64,000 nucleotides of DNA from Sphingopyxis sp. HIX. GTDB lineage: Bacteria > Pseudomonadota > Alphaproteobacteria > Sphingomonadales > Sphingomonadaceae. Below the pieces are notes generated by a model that saw nothing but the letters and a program-made list of their open reading frames with translations, was not told the origin of the DNA and did no database searches. A program made the position numbers and the translations under genes. The stretch is taken from NCBI RefSeq assembly GCF_001468285.1, contig NZ_LNSB01000018.1:25232-89231 (forward strand). Direction: 5' to 3'. Within the stretch, counting starts at the first letter, position 1, and each line of letters starts with the position of its first letter. This document shows positions 7,633 to 15,422 of this stretch, piece by piece.

Positions 7633-8622
7633 ATGACTGCTCCCGTCCGCGAAAATCTCACCGGCCTCGACCTGCGTGCCGAAATCGATCGCCTCCGCAA
7701 GGAGCGCAACGCCGTCATCCTCGCGCATTATTACCAGAAGCCCGAGATCCAGGATCTCGCCGATTTCGTCGGCGACAGCCTCGAACTGTCGCGCAAGGCG
7801 GCCGACACCGACGCCGACGTCATCGCCTTTTGCGGCGTCAAGTTCATGGCGGAGACCGCCAAGATCCTGAGCCCCGAGAAGATCGTCATCCTGCCCGACA
7901 TGGATGCCGGCTGCAGCCTCGAGGACAGCTGCCCGCCCGAGCAGTTCGCGCGCTTCCGTGCCAAGCACCCCGACCATATCGCGCTGACCTACATCAATTG
8001 CTCGGCGGCGGTGAAGGCACTCAGCGACATCATCGTCACCTCGTCGAGCGCCGAGACGATCATCAGCCAGATCCCCGAGGACCAGCCGATCATCTTCGGC
8101 CCCGACCGCCACCTCGGCGGTTATCTCAACCGCAAGTTCGGGCGCGAGATGCTGCTGTGGCCGGGCGTGTGCATCGTGCACGAGGCGTTCAGCGAGACCG
8201 AGCTGTTGAAGCTCAAGGCACAGCATCCGGGCGCGCCGATCGCGGCGCACCCCGAATGCCCGCCGCACATCGTCGACCACGCCGATTATGTCGGCTCGAC
8301 CAGCGGCATCTTGCAGTTCGCCAAGACCTTCCCCGGCGACACGTTGATCGTCGCGACCGAGCCGCACATCATCCACCAGATGGAGCTCGCGCTGCCCGAA
8401 AAGACGTTCATCGGGGCGCCGGGGGCCGACGGCAACTGCAACTGCAACATCTGCCCTTATATGGCGCTCAACACGATGGAGAAGCTCTACATCGCGCTCC
8501 GCGACCTCCAGCCGCGGATCGAGATGGACGAGGAGCTTCGATTGGCGGCGCGCAAGAGCCTCGACCGGATGCTCGACATGGCATCGGGCACGGTGGGCAA
8601 GGGCGACCTCGGCCGCGCCTGA
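7633..8622 (+). CDS. nadA: Quinolinate synthase NadA
   Basis: Condenses iminoaspartate with dihydroxyacetone phosphate to quinolinate in NAD biosynthesis, using a 4Fe-4S cluster. The 329-residue length and sequence match NadA throughout: HYYQKPEIQDLADFVGDSL near 33-51, PDMDAGCSLEDSCP (first cluster cysteine), HPECPPHIVD (second) and NCNICPYMALN (third). An AAGGA ribosome site precedes the ATG. No nadB or nadC is adjacent, so the pathway is split in this genome. Downstream lies the longest gene-free stretch of the window. Confidence 0.97.
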   Translation: MTAPVRENLTGLDLRAEIDRLRKERNAVILAHYYQKPEIQDLADFVGDSLELSRKAADTDADVIAFCGVKFMAETAKILSPEKIVILPDMDAGCSLEDSCPPEQFARFRAKHPDHIALTYINCSAAVKALSDIIVTSSSAETIISQIPEDQPIIFGPDRHLGGYLNRKFGREMLLWPGVCIVHEAFSETELLKLKAQHPGAPIAAHPECPPHIVDHADYVGSTSGILQFAKTFPGDTLIVATEPHIIHQMELALPEKTFIGAPGADGNCNCNICPYMALNTMEKLYIALRDLQPRIEMDEELRLAARKSLDRMLDMASGTVGKGDLGRA

Positions 8623-8635
8623 TCGGGTCGCACGC

Positions 8636-8772
8636 GAGTCGCTTGTTCGAAGCGGCGAGTCGCATCGTGAGTCGGGTAGCGCTGTGCGCTGGATCGAATC
8701 CGAAAATGCTGCACTCGTGTTACAAAAATGCTGCGGCGAATCCGCTAATTGCTAATGCCGGACTTATCCACA
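8636..8772. promoter_or_regulatory. GANTC cluster with DnaA box
   Basis: Five GANTC sites, the CcrM methylation target of alphaproteobacteria, occur at 8636, 8657, 8669, 8696 and 8738, with two more at 8826 and 8963. A perfect DnaA box TTATCCACA is at 8764-8772. AAAATGCTGC is repeated at 8703 and 8725, and GCTAATT/GCTAATG is a short tandem at about 8744. This may be a replication-linked or methylation-controlled promoter; only one DnaA box is seen, so an origin is not claimed. Confidence 0.45.
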
Positions 8773-8830
8773 GTCGGCCGCGCAATCGCCGGGCTTTCGC
8801 TGCAATTTTTGTTGGCGGCCCCGGCGAGTC

Positions 8831-8998
8831 ATGTCAGCTTCCAATCATCGGACGACGGAGACGACGGACCGCCGGGACAGGAAGGCAGGTTGCAAGACCA
8901 GCCGGAGAAGAACGGGCCGGATCGACGAGGAAGTGGACCGATACCTGGTCACGGAACGCCGCGATTCCCACGAGTTGAGGCGGACCCGAGCAGGGTAG
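8831..8998 (+). CDS. Possible 55-residue basic protein
   Basis: An open frame starting MSASNHRTTETTDRRDRKAG and ending in RRTRAG, very rich in Arg, Thr and Asp. It lies between the DnaA box and the structured-RNA region, in the direction of the terminator at 9217. No clear ribosome site precedes the ATG, and the composition could be chance, so this is a weak call. If transcribed with the structured region it could be a leader or a small regulator. Confidence 0.3.
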   Translation: MSASNHRTTETTDRRDRKAGCKTSRRRTGRIDEEVDRYLVTERRDSHELRRTRAG

Positions 8999-9022
8999 GA
9001 AATGCAGTCCATCGCTTGGACG

Positions 9023-9253
9023 GCGACTGCTTCGGCAGACGCGAGAAGAGATGATGAAGGGCTTTCCAGGTGCGGCCGGCCCCCGAAAGGGGGCCGACCA
9101 AACCATCGCCGGATAGCTCCGGACCGCGCCGCGAGCGTCGTTTTGCGGGCCGCCGATCGCAAGAGAGGCGGACCGGGATGAGGCAAGCGGGCAGCGACCG
9201 GAAGGATACCGGATAGTGGGGGTTGGCAGCGATGCCGGCCCCCATTTCGTTTG
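9023..9253 (+). ncRNA. Candidate structured small RNA or 3' UTR
   Basis: This stretch is dense in stable hairpins: CTGC-TTCG-GCAG (9027-9038) extended by GCG/CGC, GGCCCCC-GAAA-GGGGGCC (9078-9095) with a GNRA loop, CCGGA-TAG-CTCCGG near 9110, and CCGG-AAGGATA-CCGG near 9199, ending in a terminator at 9217-9253. No protein-like frame is convincing on either strand. Signature sequences of RNase P RNA, tmRNA and SRP RNA were looked for and not seen. Strand is inferred from the terminator. Confidence 0.5.
9217..9253 (+). terminator. Rho-independent terminator of the structured region
   Basis: TGGGGG (9217-9222) pairs with CCCCCA (9239-9244), with an inner GGC/GCC stem and a TT/GG mismatch, followed by TTTCGTTT. 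It implies a + strand transcript that ends here with no recognised gene upstream. Confidence 0.65.
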
Positions 9254-9327
9254 CGCGCGATGCGGAGAGGCGTCGGCTGTGCGGGAATGGCCGTTATCGG
9301 GCATTAGCGGTCATTCGCAGGGTTATG

Positions 9328-9440
9328 CTCTCTCCCCTTGAGGGGAGAGATACGCAGGCTTGGTAGCTTGCTGCCTAGCCGGAGTTGAAAGGGGCTTCCG
9401 AACCTTGGAGGGCTAGGCCCCTCTCCAAGCTTCGCTAGCT
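9328..9440. repeat. Palindromic intergenic repeat, family C
   Basis: Begins with CTCTCCCC-TTGA-GGGGAGAG (9330-9349). Further arms are GCCTAGCCGGAGTTG and AGGGGC against GCCCCTCTCC and GCTAGC. It is one of several palindromic elements in this window, with its own sequence. Confidence 0.6.
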
Positions 9441-9512
9441 TCCGGCGGCTTTATGTCCCTTCCCCACCCCAAAACCACCCTCCAAACAACCCACCCCAAA
9501 AAATCTTCGGCC

Positions 9513-9528
9513 TGTGATGCGTGTCACA
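9513..9528. promoter_or_regulatory. Perfect CRP-type binding site
   Basis: TGTGATGCGTGTCACA fits TGTGA-N6-TCACA exactly, the CRP/FNR-family consensus. It lies 226 bp before the first GlsB-like gene and 260 bp after the terminator of the structured region, so it probably serves the GlsB side. Confidence 0.65.
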
Positions 9529-9629
9529 CCGCGGTCGCATGTGGCTGTTTATGCCCGACTTGCGACCCGGAGCAGTTCCCCGATCGGAACTGATCCCACT
9601 TTCCCGGCCGCGCCCCGACGGGCCGGCCG

Positions 9630-9655
9630 GGAACCTTTTTGCTCCCGCTCGCATT
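9630..9655 (+). promoter_or_regulatory. Possible EcfG (general stress sigma) promoter
   Basis: GGAAC at 9630-9634 and CATT at 9652-9655 are 17 nt apart, close to the alphaproteobacterial EcfG pattern GGAAC-N16/17-CGTT. It is 100 bp upstream of a stress-type membrane protein gene, which fits the known regulon, but the -10 element is imperfect. Confidence 0.4.
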
Positions 9656-9753
9656 GTCCCGACACAAAGCACGACAAGCTTGGGGCGCGGCATCGCGGCG
9701 CCGAAAAACGGGCCTGCGCGCTCCGCAGGTCCGGCAACGAGGGAGGTCGCACC

Positions 9754-10020
9754 ATGATCGGGATTATCGTCACGCTGATCGTCGGCGGGATCATCGGCTG
9801 GCTCGCCAGCGTGGTGATGCGCACCGACGCGCAGCAGGGGATCATCCTCAATGTGGTCGTGGGCATCATCGGCGCCTTCCTCGGCAATATCCTCGGCGGG
9901 CTGTTCGGCATGGGTGCCACGCTCAGCAGCTTCAGCCCGATCGGGCTGCTCTGGTCGTTCATCGGCGCGATCCTATTGCTCGGGCTGCTCAATCTGGTCA
10001 GCCGCGGGCGCGTGCGTTGA
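9754..10020 (+). CDS. GlsB/YeaQ/YmgE family stress-response membrane protein (first copy)
   Basis: An 88-residue protein made of three hydrophobic helices with glycine-rich packing (GGIIGWLASVVMRTDAQQGI near 11-30, a motif highly typical of the family), ending in SRGRVR. These small inner-membrane proteins are induced by osmotic, acid and starvation stress; their molecular function is not known. The ATG at 9754 follows GAGGGAGG at a good distance. A related gene lies 120 nt downstream, so the pair arose by tandem duplication. Confidence 0.88.
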   Translation: MIGIIVTLIVGGIIGWLASVVMRTDAQQGIILNVVVGIIGAFLGNILGGLFGMGATLSSFSPIGLLWSFIGAILLLGLLNLVSRGRVR

Positions 10021-10140
10021 TGCTCACGGAACGGCGATCGCGGGCGCCGCCATAGCGCTAGGCGGTTCGCACTATTTGAGTTACCATCCTGATTGCCCGA
10101 AGAAATATGGGCATCCATAACGATCGTAGGGGGTCATCTT

Positions 10141-10413
10141 ATGCTTACGTGGATTATCGCAATCATCATGGGCGGCGTCATCGGCTGGCTGGCCAGCATC
10201 GTGATGCGCACCGACGCGCAACAGGGCATTTTCCTGAATATCGTCGTCGGCTGTATCGGGTCGATCCTTGGCCGCTTCCTGTTCGGCAGCTTTCTCGGCG
10301 GCGGGCATTTGCGCGGCGATGCCTTCGATCCGATGACGCTGCTCACCGCCTTCCTCGGTGCGATATTGCTGCTCGCCATCGTCAATCTGGTGAAGCGCGG
10401 GCGCGTGCGCTGA
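10141..10413 (+). CDS. GlsB/YeaQ/YmgE family stress-response membrane protein (second copy)
   Basis: A 90-residue paralogue of the preceding gene, sharing GWLAS-VMRTDAQQGI and the terminal RGRVR, but with a different middle loop (FLGGGHLRGDAFDPMT). Three membrane helices are predicted. The ATG at 10141 follows GTAGGGGGTC. A strong terminator follows, so the two genes probably form one stress transcript with an extra promoter possible in the 120-nt gap, which contains a GGAAC at 10028 but no matching -10. Confidence 0.87.
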   Translation: MLTWIIAIIMGGVIGWLASIVMRTDAQQGIFLNIVVGCIGSILGRFLFGSFLGGGHLRGDAFDPMTLLTAFLGAILLLAIVNLVKRGRVR

Positions 10414-10452
10414 TCGCGCGCGAATAAGGGGCCCGCGGCCCCGTCCGAAAAA

Positions 10453-10482
10453 GGCGGTCGGCACCAGCCGGCCGCCTTTTTT
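10453..10482 (+). terminator. Rho-independent terminator after the GlsB-like pair
   Basis: GGCGGTCGG pairs with CCGGCCGCC (one bulge/mismatch) across a short loop and is followed by six T. The rest of the gap up to 10692 holds only one more hairpin (CCGCGCC/GGCGCGG near 10535-10550) and nothing else recognised. Confidence 0.8.
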
Positions 10483-10692
10483 CATGCCTCTATGCTCTGG
10501 AAACCTGCGATAAGCGGGCGTAAGACACGCCGCGCCGGCGAAGCGGCGCGGTCGCGTTTCTCCCCCTTGTCAGGGGTGATTTAATTGGGTAATACACCGT
10601 GAAACAGGCCGAGGGTCCGGCGTGCATCGGCGTGCCGCGGAACCGAGGGCCCCTCGCATGCGATGGCCGGGGGCGGGACAGAGGAAATTGAC

Positions 10693-11901
10693 GTGAACTA
10701 CGAGCGGAAAGTGGACGCGATGGACAGCCTGGCGGGGTATCATGACGAGATCGACAACCGGCGTCGCCGGACGCGGCTGATCATCGCGGTCGTGCTGATC
10801 GTCGTCGCGCTGGCCGCAGCCTGGTTCTTCTTTTCGTCGGGCAAGGACGACGGTGCAGCGACCGCCGCCGGCGGCGCGCCCGCGGCGGCGGGCAAGGGCG
10901 GCGAAAGCGCCCCGAACGTCACCGTGGTGATCCCCGGCCGCCAGTCGGTGCAGGCGACGATTTCGGCCAATGGCACGATCGCCGCGCGCCGCGAGATGCC
11001 GATCGGCATCGCCGGCGAGGGCGGGCAGGTCGTGCGCGTGCTCGTCGAACCCGGCCAGTGGGTGGGCGCCGGTCAGACGCTCGCGGTGATCGACCGCGCG
11101 GTCCAGACGCAGCAGGCGTCGGCGCTCGCCGCGTCGATCCGCGTCGCGCAGGCCGACGCCAGCCTGGCGCAGGCCGAGCTCGAGCGCGCCGAGGCGCTGG
11201 TCTCGCGCGGCTTCATTTCCAAGGCCGACATGGACCGCAAGCGCGCCACCCGCGATGCCGCCAACGCGCGCGTCCGCGTCGCGCAGGCGCAGCATGCCGA
11301 GGCGCAGGCGCGCAACAGCCGGCTCAACATCGTCGCGCCCGCCGCGGGGCTGGTCCTGACGCGTCAGGTCGAACCCGGCCAAGTCGTCGGTGCGGGCAGC
11401 GGCGTGCTCTTCCGCATGGCGAAGGGCGGCGAGATGGAGATGATGGCGCAGCTCGCCGAGGCCGACCTGCAGCGCGTCCCCGTCGGAACGCGCGCGACGG
11501 TGACGCCCGTCGGCACGGCGCTCAATATCGCGGGGCAAGTGTGGCAGCAGTCGCCGGTGATCAACCCCGATACGCGCCAGGGCATGGTCCGCATCTCGAT
11601 CCCCTACAGCAATGCGCTGCGTCCCGGCGGGTTCGCCGACGCGCGGCTGATCGCGGGCTCCGCCGAGGCGCCGCTGCTCCCCGAAAGCGCGGTGCAGAGC
11701 GGTCCCGAGGGCAATTTCGTGCTGGTCGTCGGCAAGGACAACAAGATCGAGCGCAAGCCGGTCAAGGTCGGCGCGGTCAGCGACGACGGCGTATCGATCG
11801 CGTCGGGGCTCACCGGCAACGAGCGCGTGGTCGTGCTCGCCGGTGCCTTCCTGAACGTCGGCGACATCGTGAAACCCGTGCTGCAGAAATCGTCGCAATA
11901 A
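10693..11901 (+). CDS. RND efflux system periplasmic adaptor subunit
   Basis: Membrane-fusion protein that links an RND pump to an outer-membrane channel. With the GTG start at 10693 it has 402 residues; AGAGGAAA lies 6 nt upstream, which favours this GTG over the in-frame ATG at 10663. One anchor at about 26-48 (LIIAVVLIVVALAAAWFFF) is followed by the biotinyl-lipoyl half (GTIAARREMPIGIAGEGGQVVRVLVEPGQ), a helical hairpin (about 140-210) and beta-barrel domains. It is 40 nt before the permease, with no outer-membrane factor gene nearby, so TolC-type partners must be encoded elsewhere. Confidence 0.9.
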   Translation: MNYERKVDAMDSLAGYHDEIDNRRRRTRLIIAVVLIVVALAAAWFFFSSGKDDGAATAAGGAPAAAGKGGESAPNVTVVIPGRQSVQATISANGTIAARREMPIGIAGEGGQVVRVLVEPGQWVGAGQTLAVIDRAVQTQQASALAASIRVAQADASLAQAELERAEALVSRGFISKADMDRKRATRDAANARVRVAQAQHAEAQARNSRLNIVAPAAGLVLTRQVEPGQVVGAGSGVLFRMAKGGEMEMMAQLAEADLQRVPVGTRATVTPVGTALNIAGQVWQQSPVINPDTRQGMVRISIPYSNALRPGGFADARLIAGSAEAPLLPESAVQSGPEGNFVLVVGKDNKIERKPVKVGAVSDDGVSIASGLTGNERVVVLAGAFLNVGDIVKPVLQKSSQ

Positions 11902-11941
11902 GAGCCAACCGGCAGGCACCCCGCACAAAGGCGTTTGAGTC

Positions 11942-14900
11942 ATGAGTTTCCGCAACATTTCCGCCTGGTGCATCCGCAATCCGGTGCCGCCGATCGTGAT
12001 GTTCGTCCTGCTGCTGCTGGCGGGCCTCGTCAGCTTCAACCGCATGGACGTCAACGACAATCCCGACGTCGAATTCCCCGCGGTTCAGGTCGTGGTCGTA
12101 CAGCCCGGCGCCGCACCGACCGAGCTGGAGACGCAGGTCACGCAGCGCGTCGAGGCGGCGGTGCGCGGGGTCAGCGGGGTCGACGAAATGTCCTCCTATG
12201 TCAGCGAGGGCAACAGCCGCACCTTCGTGCAATTCGCGATCGGCACGCCGATCGACCGCGCCTATAACGACGTCAACCAGGCGGTGCAGCAGATCCGCAG
12301 CGACCTTCCCGACGGCATCCTCGAGCCGCAGGTCGTGCGCGTCGACATCGCCGGCGGTCCGATCACCTATTTCGCGGTCGAGGCAACCGACATGACGCTC
12401 GAGCAGCTGTCGTGGTTCGTCGACAATACGGTGGCCAAGGAACTGCTCTCGATCCCCGGCATGAGCCAGGTCCGCCGCTCGGGCGGCGTCGACCGCGAGA
12501 TCCGCGTCATCCTCGATCCCGCGCGCATGCAGAGCTATGGCCTGACCGCGAGCCAGGTGAACCAGCAGCTGCGCCAGGTGAACGTCAACGCCGCGGGCGG
12601 GCGTACCGAGATCGCGGGCAGCGAACAGGCGGTGCGTGTGCTCGGCAACGCCGGCAGCGCCTTCCAGCTCGGCGAGACGCGCATCTCGATCGGCAGCGGC
12701 CGCACGATCCGCCTGTCGGACGTCGCCAAGGTCACCGACGGCTATGCCGAACAGCGCAACCTCGCCAAGATCCAGGGCAAGCAGGTGCTGAGCTTCTCGA
12801 TCGAGAAGGCGAAGGGCGCCTCCGACGTCACCGTCCACGACGAGACGATGAAGAAGCTCGCCGAGATCAAGAAGAACAACCCCAAGGTCAATTTCAAGAT
12901 CCTCTTCACGCGCACCGAATATACCAAGGAGCAATATCGCAGCTCGATGGCCGCGATGATCGAGGGCGCGGTGCTCGCCGTCGTCGTCGTCTTCCTGTTC
13001 CTGCGCGACTGGCGCGCGACCTTGATCTCGGCGCTCGCGATCCCGCTGTCGGCGATCCCGACCTTCTGGTTCATGGAACTGATGGGCTTCTCGCTCAACG
13101 GCTTGTCGCTGCTCGCCTTGAGCCTGGTGGCCGGCGTGCTCGTCGACGATGCGATCGTCGAGATCGAGAATATCGTCAGGCATATGCGAATGGGCAAGAC
13201 CGCCTATCAGGCGTCGATCGACGCCGCCGACGAGATCGGGCTCGCGGTCGTCGCGACGACGATGTCGATCGTCGCGGTGTTCCTGCCCGTCGCGCTGATG
13301 CCCGGCGTGTCGGGGCAGTTCTTCATCCAGTTCGGCATGACCGTGGTCTTCGCCGTGCTCGTCAGCCTGGCGGTCGCGCGCATGATTACCCCGATGATTG
13401 CGGCCTATTTCCTGTCGGCACAGGGCGAGCAGGACCATGCCTCCGGGCCATGGGTCGACCGCTACGAGAATGTCCTGCGCTGGACGCTCGACGACAGCAA
13501 GCACAAGGCGAAGCGCGCGGGTTACACCCCCATGCCGACGCGACTGGGTTTCCTCTGGGCGCCGCTCGCAGCTGCGGCGGTCGTGCTGGTCGCGATGGTG
13601 GCGCAATATTACCAGCCGGTGCCGGTCGGACAGGATGCGCCCAATCCGGCGATGCACTTCCTGCTCGCGACGCCGTTCAGCATGATTGCCGCGTTCTTGC
13701 TCGTCAGCCTGCTGGGCATCCTGTTCGGCGCGATCGCTTATGCGATGGGCGCGCGCGGGTTCGATTTCACGAACTGGGCGAAGTTCATGGCCCAGCGTTT
13801 TTGGGCGCGCCTGCACGACCACCGCGTGTGGATCGTCGGGATCGGTGTGGCAGCCTTCGCGTCGAGCATCCTGTTGTTCATCGTTCTGCCGAAGCAGTTC
13901 CAGCCGACGACCAACAGCGATTACAGCCAGATCAGCTACGAACTGCCGCCCGGATCGACGCTGGCGCAGAGCGAGGTGATCGCGAACCAGATCAACACGA
14001 TCCTCATGGCGAACAACGTCGTCGACAACGCCTTCTTCGACGTCAATGTCGGCGGCGGCAGCGTCTATATCACGCTCAAGAAGGAGCGCCCCACGACCAG
14101 CGTCGAATGGGAACGCGGCTTGCAGCCCAAGATGGCGGCGATCCCCGACGCGCGCGTGTCGTTCCAGAGCCAGTCGGGTGGCTTTTCGGGCCGCGACATC
14201 ACCTTCATCGTCGGCGGCGACGACCCCGTCGCGCTCGAGAACCACGCGCGCCGGATCGTCCGCGAGATGAGCGCGCTCAAGGAACTGCGCGCGGTGCGCA
14301 TCGAGGGCGACATTCCGCGGCCCGAGATCATCGTCAATCCGCGCATGGACCTCGCCGCCGAACTCGGCGTGACCACCGCGGCGCTCAGCCAGACGATCCG
14401 CATCGCGACGCTGGGCGACATCGACCAGAATGCGGCGAAATTCTCGCTGTCGGATCGGCAGATCCCGATCCGTGTGCTTCTGTCCGAAGACTCGCGCCGC
14501 AGCCTTGCGACGATCGAGAATCTGCCCGTCCCGACCGCGCGCGGCGGCACCGTACCGCTGAAATCGGTCGCCGAGATCGGCTTCGGCGCCGGCCCGACCG
14601 AGCTGCGCCGGTACAACCAGACGCGGCGCATCGTCATCGGTGCCGACCTGGCGCCGGGGCTGGTGACCGGCGATGCGCAGACCAAGATCGACAAATTGCC
14701 GTCGATCGCCAGCATGCCGCAGGGCATCCGCAAGGTGATCCAGGGCGACGCCAAGTGGCAGGCGGAGATGATGCAGAACTTCCTCGTCGCCGTGATCGCG
14801 GGCCTGCTGCTCGTCTTCGCGACGCTGGTGCTGCTCTATCGCCGCTTCCTCTCGCCGCTGGTCAACATGTCGTCGCTGCTGCTCGCGCCGCTCGGCGGGC

Positions 14901-15358
14901 TGCTCGGTCTTGCGGTGACCGGCATGGAAATCTCGATGCCCGTGTTCATCGGCCTGCTGATGCTGCTCGGCATCGTCGCCAAAAACTCGATCCTGCTCGT
15001 CGATTTCGCGATCGAGGAGATGGATCACGGCGTCGAGAAGTCGGCGGCGCTGATGGACGCGGGGCGCAAGCGCGCGCAGCCGATCGTCATGACCACGGTC
15101 GCGATGGTCGCGGGCATGGTGCCGACCGCGATCTCGCTGTCGGGCGATGGCGCGTGGCGCGCGCCGATGGGCGTGGTCGTGATCGGCGGACTGATCCTGT
15201 CGACTTTGCTGACGCTGCTGATCGTGCCCGCGGGCTTCAGCCTGGCCGACAGCATCGAAAAGCGCCTCGGCCGCTTCTTCTCGCGCAACTTGCTGACCTA
15301 TCGCAAGGGCGACGACGGCAAGCCGCATCTGGAGGCCGAACCGCAGCCGGCCGAATGA
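11942..15358 (+). CDS. RND efflux transporter permease with central insertion
   Basis: Proton-driven pump of the HAE/AcrB-MdtBC superfamily. At 1138 residues it is roughly 90-100 longer than usual. It begins MSFRNISAWCIRNPVPPIVMF; the membrane domain with DDAIVEIENIVRHMRMG (about 400-416) holds the proton-relay aspartates. Between transmembrane segments 6 and 7 (about residues 518-615) there is an insertion with two extra hydrophobic helices (LGFLWAPLAAAAVVLVAMVA and FSMIAAFLLVSLLGILFGAI). The second half shows the usual duplicate, with GIVAKNSILLVDFAIEEM. The substrate is not evident. It forms an operon with the adaptor. Confidence 0.93.
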   Translation: MSFRNISAWCIRNPVPPIVMFVLLLLAGLVSFNRMDVNDNPDVEFPAVQVVVVQPGAAPTELETQVTQRVEAAVRGVSGVDEMSSYVSEGNSRTFVQFAIGTPIDRAYNDVNQAVQQIRSDLPDGILEPQVVRVDIAGGPITYFAVEATDMTLEQLSWFVDNTVAKELLSIPGMSQVRRSGGVDREIRVILDPARMQSYGLTASQVNQQLRQVNVNAAGGRTEIAGSEQAVRVLGNAGSAFQLGETRISIGSGRTIRLSDVAKVTDGYAEQRNLAKIQGKQVLSFSIEKAKGASDVTVHDETMKKLAEIKKNNPKVNFKILFTRTEYTKEQYRSSMAAMIEGAVLAVVVVFLFLRDWRATLISALAIPLSAIPTFWFMELMGFSLNGLSLLALSLVAGVLVDDAIVEIENIVRHMRMGKTAYQASIDAADEIGLAVVATTMSIVAVFLPVALMPGVSGQFFIQFGMTVVFAVLVSLAVARMITPMIAAYFLSAQGEQDHASGPWVDRYENVLRWTLDDSKHKAKRAGYTPMPTRLGFLWAPLAAAAVVLVAMVAQYYQPVPVGQDAPNPAMHFLLATPFSMIAAFLLVSLLGILFGAIAYAMGARGFDFTNWAKFMAQRFWARLHDHRVWIVGIGVAAFASSILLFIVLPKQFQPTTNSDYSQISYELPPGSTLAQSEVIANQINTILMANNVVDNAFFDVNVGGGSVYITLKKERPTTSVEWERGLQPKMAAIPDARVSFQSQSGGFSGRDITFIVGGDDPVALENHARRIVREMSALKELRAVRIEGDIPRPEIIVNPRMDLAAELGVTTAALSQTIRIATLGDIDQNAAKFSLSDRQIPIRVLLSEDSRRSLATIENLPVPTARGGTVPLKSVAEIGFGAGPTELRRYNQTRRIVIGADLAPGLVTGDAQTKIDKLPSIASMPQGIRKVIQGDAKWQAEMMQNFLVAVIAGLLLVFATLVLLYRRFLSPLVNMSSLLLAPLGGLLGLAVTGMEISMPVFIGLLMLLGIVAKNSILLVDFAIEEMDHGVEKSAALMDAGRKRAQPIVMTTVAMVAGMVPTAISLSGDGAWRAPMGVVVIGGLILSTLLTLLIVPAGFSLADSIEKRLGRFFSRNLLTYRKGDDGKPHLEAEPQPAE

Positions 15359-15422
15359 TGCCGGCGACGGTCCGGGCGCGGCGACGGTTGCAACCTTCGC
15401 TGCGCTTCGCCATTTGACCCGC

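Noticed and set aside
8688..8712. tRNA-like T arm (GGATCGAATCC)
   Set aside because: No acceptor, D or anticodon arm can be built around it.
8623..8830. Chromosomal replication origin
   Set aside because: Only one DnaA box, and no neighbouring hemE, dnaA or gidA-type marker gene is in the window; kept as a finding, not called as an origin.
9000..9260. RNase P RNA, tmRNA or 4.5S RNA
   Set aside because: The conserved GAGGAAAGTCC, tmRNA tag/T-arm and SRP loop sequences were sought on both strands and not found.
8834..9304. Antisense open frames of 98-156 residues over the structured region
   Set aside because: Composition is typical of translated non-coding DNA, no ribosome sites, and the hairpins and terminator point to RNA on the other strand.
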